Assembly (NCBI GenBank): GCA_948567375.1
Contig: OX419761.1
Location: 560,501 to 624,500, forward strand
Length of the DNA stretch: 64,000 nucleotides
Origin: Lunularia cruciata
Lineage: Eukaryota; Streptophyta; Marchantiopsida; Lunulariales; Lunulariaceae
Direction: 5' to 3'
How positions within the stretch are numbered: position 1 is the first letter of the stretch; every line of letters starts with the position of its first letter. Below, one piece after another: positions 56,905 to 64,000 of the stretch. Under the pieces are notes generated by a model. The model searched no databases. It saw nothing but the letters and a program-made list of their open reading frames with translations, and had not been told where the DNA came from. The position numbers and the translations under genes were made by a program.

Positions 56905-57579
56905 AGTGGCATTCGCAGAGAATTGTTGTTCAGTGCTCATTATTTCTGAAAATAGATAAAGCAAAGTGCTGTGAAGCAGTGCTCGTCGCTTGAGCTTGAT
57001 TCCAAGTATCAACCTCGTATCTATGTTTGTGAGTGTTTGGAGAAATTCAAAGTGCAAGTCAATGTGATTGTTGGATGTTGGATTCCACAACCTTGATCTT
57101 CATTCTGTGTGTTTGATCCTGAGTGAAGTGCAATCAAAGCAATGCCTTGACAGATCTGAGAGGAATTGTAGTGTTGGTAGTATTCTGCATTTGTGAGTGG
57201 AGTGCAAAGTTGATGTGAAGCAATTTCGATCAAGGAAGTTGTGCCTTCAGTGGAGGGGTGGAACACAATTCTGAGGTGAAATTGTTTTGCAGTGAAGTGC
57301 CATTTTTGAGAGAGCCTGAATCATCACAATCAAGATTGTTTGGAAAGAATTGAAGGATTTGTAATTAAGAAGTGTGAATTTGTGACAGGATTGTGAGTCA
57401 GTGCTTGTTACTCTCTTCTGGGTGTGGTTTCTACCTGAGAGATTAAAGACTCAACCAAGAAGAACTAAAATTGTTACTTTGCTTTGTATTTGACCAATTC
57501 TGACTTGTATCTCTACGGGAACAAACTTTACTTACCTGATTACTGCAAAAGTGATATTTGCCGGGTTGTCACATAATTT

Positions 57580-57598
57580 TTGGTGCCACTGCCGGGGA
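57580..57598 (+). other. Element F primer binding site (tRNA-Asp-like)
   Basis: TTGGTGCCACTGCCGGGGA lies six bases after the LTR end, preceded by TAATTTT. It differs at three positions from the TGGCGCCGTTGCCGGGGA site known for plant Athila/Tat-type elements primed by tRNA-Asp. This fixes the LTR boundary and lineage. Confidence 0.85.
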
Positions 57599-57661
57599 TA
57601 CAAATCTTGGAAGTGGAAGAATACGAAGCCAAATTGGAAACTGGGTATCAATGCAATATGA

Positions 57662-59462
57662 ATGTCTGCATCGAGAGAACAACGGGAAGAGAGAGCTTGA
57701 AGACAAGCACTTCAGCATGAAGAAGACAAACGTCTGAATGTCCCATCCATCGTTGACAAAACTGAACAAGAGGCGTTGGATTTTCAACTCTTTGACGAAG
57801 TGCAAGAAGCCCTGCGAGAACTTGACCACAAGAAACGCGAAGGCGGTTGGCAAGGCTACTTTGCATCTCCCTCTTCTTCCAAGAAGAAGAGAGAATCAAG
57901 TAGGCAAACATATGCATTGCAGCCCAGTACACCAACTTCCCCTAGAGCTGTAAAGGAAGTTGTGTCCTTGAAGAACTTTGTTTGAGAAAAGACAACACGA
58001 ACACTTATTGAAGACGAGTGTCAACATCTTCTACAAATGATTCCTCGGTTGTCCCAAAGGACTTTTGAAGAACCAATCCAAGGTGTTGATCCTGAATCTT
58101 CCACTCAGGTTGAAGTCAACACCCTCATAGCAGAAATTGTCAAAGATAACCCTACCTTGAATTTGACAAATTGGAATCCCTGGGCTGACAACACGACGTC
58201 AATACCAGCTAATCCTTCAATTCCGTCAAGTTCAACACTACCTCAGCCGATCTAAGTGCATCAAACAATGACTTCCCTGCGTGTCACCTGACACGCCTAT
58301 CAGAAGTACAAGGGGACAGAACAACACAAAGACCCCGATGAATTCATCAAAGAATTTGAAGTCATCTCCTTTGCTAACAAGGAGCATGACTCGGCGGATC
58401 GACTGAGAATCTTCCCAAGTTTGCTCCGCAAGAAAGCCCGGAGCTAGTACACCCATGTGACCTAGAAGGGGTTCGTACCAGCGGACTGGGCAGACTTGAG
58501 AAACAACTTCTTGGAACGATTCCGGGAGGTTGACTACAACACGAGTGTCTTTGCGGCACTCAACAATTTGGACCGAGGCAAGAAGGAGAAGTTGAGAGAC
58601 TACTCTGAGCAGTTCATGGCATTATTGAACCAAGTTCCAAAGCAATCGGGGATGGTGGGTTACTCCAATGCCCAAGCCATTACCTGGTTCCTCGGGGGCC
58701 TTTCACCAGAAATACGCATCTTTGCCAGGGAGAGGAATGTAACTTCCCTGGACAAAGTACTCAAACATGTCACTCGTTATGAAACGGCAGTACCTCCTCT
58801 TCTTCGGATGAATCCTCCACGACTTTGAGCTCTTCTTTGGAATCTGAAGAAGAATCCAAGCCAAGATGAGTCAGAAGATGTGGAGGCAAGAAACCATTGA
58901 CTCCTCCAGCCAAGAGTGTACATAAGGCGGATACCAAGCTGGATGCCTTCATCAAGGAGTTTTTGGATTTCAAGATCAAGATGATTGGGGCCAAGGACCA
59001 AAAGGAAGGCCCTAGCATTTGGAAGATCTAATGTATGGTGCACCGCATGTGGAAAATCAGGCCATGCCAACACAAAATGCAATACTCGTAATGCATTCCC
59101 GGTGCAGCAAATTGATTGGGTTCCGGGATGGAACCAAGACGAGGACGAAGAGGCTGTGTACCAAACGCAGGAAGTATAGCCTCAAGCAAGCACATTGTAT
59201 CAAGGTCCGAGGTATGGACCCAGGGAGTATAACCCCAATGCTCCTCCACGAAGACCATCGATGAGCAACCAAAATCGGCCTCAGAATGTTGCACCCGGAG
59301 CCTGTTCTAATTGTGGCTTGATGGGACATTGGTCTCCAAACTGTCCCAAGCCAAGAAGGCAAATTGGGTACGTTCCCCTGTGCAGAAATTGTAAAGGATC
59401 AGGGCATACGGGCAACCAATGTCCTCACTCACCAAACCTGAAGCCGCCTGTAAAGTATGTAT
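57662..59462 (+). pseudogene. Element F gag with three zinc knuckles
   Basis: The start is the first ATG in the pol frame after the PBS (MSASREQREERA). An N-terminal charged region (DFQLFDEVQEALRELDHKKR) leads to capsid sequence: KYKGTEQHKDPDEFIKEFEV, DWADLRNNFLERFREVDYNT and QAITWFLGGLSPEIRIFARE. Three knuckles of Cx2Cx4Hx4C spacing follow: CTACGKSGHANTKC, CSNCGLMGHWSPNC and CRNCKGSGHTGNQC. About seven stops are present, but they share one frame with pol, so the ancestral element had a single gag-pol reading frame. Confidence 0.88.
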
Positions 59463-60784
59463 AGACCTCCGCTGAGCGTGCAACACTTCAGCCAAAGGGG
59501 GATACAAATGTAAATTGCATTAACCTTGAGGAAGAAAGACCTCAAGAAGGGAGTCCGGCCTCAGAAGGAGAATGGCCGGACCTTGAAATTTTGAAGGTTG
59601 AGACACGCTCCAGTAAGAAGAAGCGTGATCCCGAAGAACTGAGTACGACCTCGTCGTCTTCCAGAAAGGCGAAGAGATTGCGCCCAAAAGCAATTCTTTC
59701 TGCTAAGGAGGAAAAGATCCTCGAAAAAGCTAAAGCTAAATCCTTGCAGAAAGAACTAAAGGAGGCACTACTTAGAACTAGGGAACTGAGTTTGGAAGAG
59801 GAGACAAAGACAAAGTCTCCAGTTTTTCCGGCGGACATCCAATCCAAAGTAAAGGGTCTGATCCAAGCCAAGGTAGGCCAACCTGAGGAACCTTGGGTTA
59901 AGGCCATCAGCAAGCCCGTCACCATTTTGAAGCGTCCTAAAGTCAAGAGGGAACATGGAGAGACTTTGGACCCAAAGCCGAAGGCAAAGACGGTCAAATT
60001 GGGAGGAGTTCTCCAATACAATATTGTAGCAGATCTGGCAGCCACAAATGCCAATGTTACATTCAAGCAATTGTGGGAAGATAACAAGCTGTACAAGAGA
60101 CAGCTGAATTTGGCCCTCAAGAAGGTGAGGTCGATGTCAAAGAAGGACATGCCTGCTATTTATTGTATTGAGCAAGAAGATTTAGGATCTCCCGAGGTAG
60201 ATGCGGAGATTGCAAGATGCATGATCACATTGATACCCATTGACTCTGGGTCTGGTGTGAATGTCATGACCGAAGATACTGCAAATCGACTCGGGTATCA
60301 TACGTTTGAACCAACACCCCGAGTGTTGAAGTTTGCAGACCAAACCAGGAGACGGCCATTGGGCATGTTGTCAAACATTACCACGATCATTGGAGGGGTA
60401 CCTTTCAAGTTGAATTACATTGTGTTGCGACCAATGACAAAGACTGGTTACCCTCTATTGATCGGCAAACCCTGGTTGTATAACGCCCAAGTTGTGGTGG
60501 ATTGGCATCAGCAGAAGTTAAGATTCAAGGACATTTTGTCCGAAGATCAGAAGCTGGTGACTGTGAGTTGGACAAAGGTTCCCCATTTGGGGGAAACAAG
60601 TTCGTCGGAAGAGGAGGATGAATCCAAAGACTCATCGTCTTCGTCCTCAGACGAATCCGAAGACGAAGTCCAAGTTAATTACTTGGAATGCTACGAGGTG
60701 GATGTTGAAGACGAAGATCCATATGACCTTGCCTTGGGTGAACCTGACTTGGAGGAAGGGGGTTTGATGGCAGCTCGCCTCTAA
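59463..60784 (+). pseudogene. Element F protease region
   Basis: 398 codons are open (59591-60784), the longest pol stretch of this element. A basic linker (AKRLRPKAILSAKEEKILEK) and DLAATNANVTFKQLWEDNKL precede the retropepsin: active site LIPIDSGSGVNVMTEDTANR with D-S-G intact, then YPLLIGKPWLYNAQVVVDWH. An acidic Ser/Glu/Asp tail follows (SSSSSSDESEDEVQVNYLEC). The long N-terminal extension and acidic tail are shared with element R. This protease could be functional. Confidence 0.88.
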
Positions 60785-61850
60785 TAAAGCTGAGTAAGCC
60801 ACGTTGAAGGAGTCATCAACCCCGATGTTTGTCAAGATGTTTTATTAATTGAAGGAAAAATTTAAAAGTTTTTGAAGACTGTTACTTTGGAGGAGTTGGT
60901 AGGATACATTGCCCTGTTTAAAGAATTCCAGGATCTATTTGCCTGGTCGATTGATCAAATGCCGGGTATTCCACAAGAATTCAGAGAACACCGGATTGAT
61001 CTGGTGGAAGGTGCAGTTTTGGTTCGGTAGTGACCATACCGCCTGAACCCAAAGTACTCGCTTTTGGTGAAAGATGAAATTGACAAGTACTTAGGGGCTG
61101 AAATCATCTTCCCTATCTTAAGCAGTGAATGGGTTTCCCCCATTGTCATTGTCCCAAAGAAGAAAACAGGGAAGATCCAAGTGTGCCAAGACTTCCGGAA
61201 GTTGAACGCAATCACAAGGAAAGATCATCATCCCTTGCCTTTTACCGATACAATTTTAGATCAGGTAGCTGGGCATCCTTGTTACAGTTTTCTTGATGGA
61301 TTTTCAGGGTACAATCAAGTATCCATTCGAGAAGAAGACAAGGATAAAACTACATTCACGACCAATTGGGGCACTTTTGCTTACAATCAAATGCCCTTTG
61401 GGTTGTGTAATGCTCCCGCTACTTTCTAGCGGATGATGAATTCAATCTTCAAAGATTTCATGCACAAATTTGTGGAAGTTTTTATTGATGACTTTTGTGT
61501 GTTTGGACAAAGAGATGTACATTTAGATTACCTTTGCCAAATGTTTGAAAGGTGTCATTTTGCTAGCTTGTCATTACACCCGGAGAAATGCTTCTTTGCA
61601 ATGAAGGAGGGAATTCTTCTGGGGCATCGGGTGTCAAGCCGAGGTATTGAAGTCAATGTTGAGAAGGTCAAGATAATCACAACTTTGGAATTCCCAAAGA
61701 ACATCCGGGAGCTGAGAGCCTTCTTAGGACATGACGGATATTACAAACGCTTTGTGTCAAACTATGCAATACTTACTGCACCACTTACAAAGCTTCTGAA
61801 GAAATCCGAAGACTATCTGTGGGAAGCAAATCAAGAAGAAGCTTTCTAGG
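60785..61850 (+). pseudogene. Element F reverse transcriptase
   Basis: The N-terminal part FQDLFAWSIDQMPGIPQEFR lies in another frame, then KYLGAEIIFPILSSEWVSPI, KIQVCQDFRKLNAITRKDHH, YSFLDGFSGYNQVSI (first Asp) and QMPFGLCNAPATF. A TAG stop at 61429 (from CAG) follows, then the catalytic box VEVFIDDFCVFGQRD with both Asp present, LGHRVSSRGIEVNVEKVKII and FLGHDGYYKRFVSNYAILTA. By signature motifs it belongs with Athila/Tat-like (non-chromovirus) plant gypsy RTs. Confidence 0.9.
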
Positions 61851-62290
61851 TGTTGAAGAAGAAGCTGGTTGAAGCACCAGTTATGAGGGCCCCAAATTGG
61901 GACGTCCCTTTTCATGTATATGTGGGCACTTTGTCCATGGCCATTGGAGTCGTCTTAAGTCAGAAGGACGAGAAAGAAGAAGGACTACCTGGTGTATTAT
62001 GCCAGCCGACAACTTTCAGTTTCTGAAAAGAACTATTCGACGACTAAAAGAGAAGCACTTGGAATGGTGTATGCCTGCAATAAATTTCATCATTATTTGT
62101 TGGTGTATGAGTTTGTCTTCTATGTTGACCATTACGCATTGCAACATTTGGTCAAGAAGGCAGATTTATCGGGACAAATTGCAAGATGGATCTTATTGTT
62201 ACAAGAGTTCACGTATACTGTACAAGTAAGGAAGGGAGCTTCGCATTCGAATGCGGACTTCCTGTCCAGGTTAGAAACTCAAGACCAGGA
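61851..62290 (+). pseudogene. Element F RNase H
   Basis: The first catalytic Asp is replaced by Gly (FHVYVGTLSMAIGVVLSQ at about 61910-61960; element R has VDT). A one-base frameshift near 61978 follows, then YYASRQLSVSEKNYSTTKRE, ALGMVYACNKFHHYLLVYEF and YVDHYALQHLVKKADLSGQI. The end is SHSNADFLSRLETQDQE. From here the reading frame is shifted relative to gag-pol. Confidence 0.87.
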
Positions 62291-63662
62291 GTGGGAAATT
62301 GACGATCGGTTCCCTGACAAAGAGTTGTATCACTTATCAGCAATGCGAAGTACGAGGTATGCAGCTGAATATAATTATCTGAATACTCTCCATTGTCTTG
62401 AGGGGATGGACCCGGAACAGTGGGCAGTCTTTCTCAAGAAAATGGGGCCGTACCAGCTTAAACACAACATTTTATTTAAGATGGGCAAAGACAAAGTACT
62501 TTGGCGATGCTTGGAGTCATATGAAGTAGGTGGAGTGATTGAATCTTTATACTTCGAAGCATCGGGAGGACACTATTCTCTGAAGAATACTGTAAAGAAA
62601 ATCCTTTCGGCAGGGTATTGGTGGCCTACAATGTACAAAGATGTACATGCTCATATCTGAAGCTGTGATGCTTGTCAGAGAATGGGGAAGCCGACGGCTA
62701 CTTCTCAATGGCCTTTGAGACCAATTTTGCCTTTGGCCCCATTTGAGAAATGGGGGATTGATTTTGTGGGTCCCATTCAACCAGTGACCCGAGTCACAAG
62801 AAAGCAATACATTTTGGTTTGCACTGACTATGCTACCAAGATGGTCGAAGCGGAAGCAACTCGCAGAGATGATGCTGAAACTGTGGCAAAATTCTTCTTT
62901 CGAAACATCATCCCCCAATATGGGTGTCCTTTGGAATTGGTTAGTGACCGAGGAACACATTTTTTGAACTCTATAATGGAGGCATTAACCAAGTACTTTC
63001 AGATTAAACATCGGAAGACGACTCCTTATAACCCAAAAGCAAATGGCTTAACGGAAAAAGCAAATGGGTTACTTTGTAAAATTTTGAATAAGGTGACTGT
63101 CAATTATGCCTATGATTGGGATACAAAATTACTAGCCGCGTTGTGGGCATATCAAACGATAGAGAAGATTACAACCAAACAAACTCCATACTTCTTGAAA
63201 TATGGCTTGCATCCCATATTGCCAGTTGAATTTGAAGTTCCGACATATCGGGTTCTTTGCGAAGAACAAATGTCGGAAGAAGAAAGTCAGGATCTTCGGA
63301 TTCATCAACTGATGTGGTAAGAAGAGAAACAAGACGATGCAATGCAAACCACAAAAGAAGTACAAGCACAGACAAAAGTAAGGCACAATAAGAAAATCAA
63401 GCCTATGACTGTACAAGAAGGGGATTTGGTTTTGTTATATGACAATCGCCAAATATTTTTTCCAGGAAAGTTGCATTTGAGATGGATGGGTCCCTATCAA
63501 GTTCTTCATCTTTACAAAAAAAGGTCCATGTAGCTCATAGACTTGGAAGGTAATCCTTTTGCCACTCGAGTAAACGAGTGGAGAGTTCGGAGATATTGGA
63601 CCATAGACTCGGAAGTTTCTAAAGCACCCAAGGTCTATGTTTGCAGGGACCCTCACATTTGA
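62291..63662 (+). pseudogene. Element F integrase
   Basis: The zinc domain reads GGHYSLKNTVKKILSAGYWW, then a TGA (from CGA) and SCDACQRMGKPTATSQWPLR. The catalytic triad is intact: KWGIDFVGPIQPVTRVTRKQ, LVSDRGTHFLNSIMEALTKY and NGLTEKANGLLCKILNKVTV. The C-terminal part has FLKYGLHPILPVEFEVPTYR, QEGDLVLLYDNRQIFFPGKL, a TAG at 63531, then LIDLEGNPFATRVNEWRVRR and a normal stop at 63660-63662 that overlaps the polypurine tract. It has no chromodomain. Confidence 0.9.
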
Positions 63663-63673
63663 GGGAGGGGGTA
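63661..63673 (+). other. Element F polypurine tract
   Basis: GAGGGAGGGGGTA lies directly before the 3' LTR and overlaps the last base pairs of the pol stop codon. Confidence 0.9.
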
Positions 63674-64000
63674 GGTGGTGCCCACATTTTTGTTTTTATT
63701 CAAAATAAAGGAGAAGAAGTGTATAGAGAAGTCGGATTGTGCCTGTATGGCCAACAAAGGCAAAGAAAAGAGTCTTCGGGATGAAACCCGAAGTAAAGTG
63801 ACTTTGGGTCATAAGGCAAAGTACTCAAAAATGCCTTGTCAGCATACAACCCGAAGTAAATTGTCTTTGTATTGGGGGGAGCTCAACCCGAGGCAAAGAC
63901 AGTCTAACAACCTTTCGTCGGGGCGAGAAATTCAAGAAGGGGTTGTTTAAAAACTGGCAGCTCATATGCGCGAAGGTTGATTGACAGTGACAGGTGCATG
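63674..64000 (+). repeat. Element F 3' LTR, start only
   Basis: The first 327 bp of a subfamily A LTR; the terminus reads GGTGGTGCCCACA (first base mutated from T). It aligns with 20645-20970 of A1, including the GTCTTCGGGATGAAACCC and AACCCGAGGCAAAGACAGTC blocks. It runs off the window. Confidence 0.9.

Larger units (their letters stand above)
54733..57573 (+). repeat. Element F 5' LTR, first ~930 bp missing
   Basis: This subfamily A LTR begins abruptly inside the LTR gene (equivalent to about 21577 of A1) and ends canonically in GCCGGGTTGTCACA at 57573, directly before the PBS. U3 start, first TATA box and the gene's N-terminus are lost. The junction with element R lies within about 54730-54736. 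Confidence 0.9.

Overview
The window reads as nuclear DNA of a land plant or close streptophyte relative with a large, repeat-rich genome. There is no bacterial-style gene layout, no rRNA or tRNA gene, and no convincing single-copy host gene. Nearly everything recognisable is Ty3/gypsy LTR-retrotransposon sequence with plant-type primer sites: tRNA-iMet in one element, tRNA-Asp-like in another. I cannot name the species. The retrotransposon-borne cytosine methyltransferase found here was, to my knowledge, described from charophyte algae and dinoflagellates, so an early-diverging streptophyte (alga, bryophyte, lycophyte or fern) is plausible but unproven.

Layout. (1) 1-8.4 kb: satellite-like DNA built on a dispersed ~75-bp motif with a short hairpin core, including three ~505-bp higher-order units (3.9-5.7 kb). 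(2) 8.4-13.2 kb: no gene recognised; several short tandem repeats. (3) 13.2-17.3 kb, minus strand: an old, heavily decayed chromovirus. (4) 20,645-24,408: a 3.76-kb solo LTR (A1) with a perfect 5-bp target duplication. (5) 24.4-37.07 kb: decayed Ty3/gypsy element M1, whose polyprotein carries a C5-cytosine DNA methyltransferase between protease and reverse transcriptase. Its RT is split by a young minus-strand chromovirus (element H, 29,749-35,391) with 423-bp LTRs differing at 4 positions. H's U3 is packed with heat-shock-element-like GAA/TTC arrays just upstream of a TATA box. (6) 37.07-44.23 kb: a second methyltransferase element (M2), split by solo LTR B1 (39,586-43,267). (7) 44,232-54.73 kb, minus strand: element R, inserted in M2's methyltransferase and lacking its 5' end; its 3' LTR is split by solo LTR B2 (46,513-50,189). 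(8) 54.73-64 kb, plus strand: element F, related to R, with a 5'-truncated first LTR, PBS, a single-frame gag-pol and the start of its 3' LTR.

A1, B1, B2, R and F form one family (subfamilies A and B) with LTRs of about 3.7 kb. Each LTR contains its own gene: an ~770-residue protein with an N-terminal globular region, an acidic Ser/Glu-rich middle and a long coiled-coil C-terminus. The gene lies upstream of a conserved TATTTAAG box, so it probably sits in U3, with a second TATA box in front of it in subfamily A. An LTR-encoded accessory gene of this size is the most unusual system here.

All coding regions are broken by stops or frameshifts, many explicable by C-to-T change (CAG to TAG, CGA to TGA), as expected for methylated silenced repeats. 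The nesting gives a relative chronology: M1/M2 are oldest; A1, H, B1 and R inserted into or beside them; B2 inserted into R.
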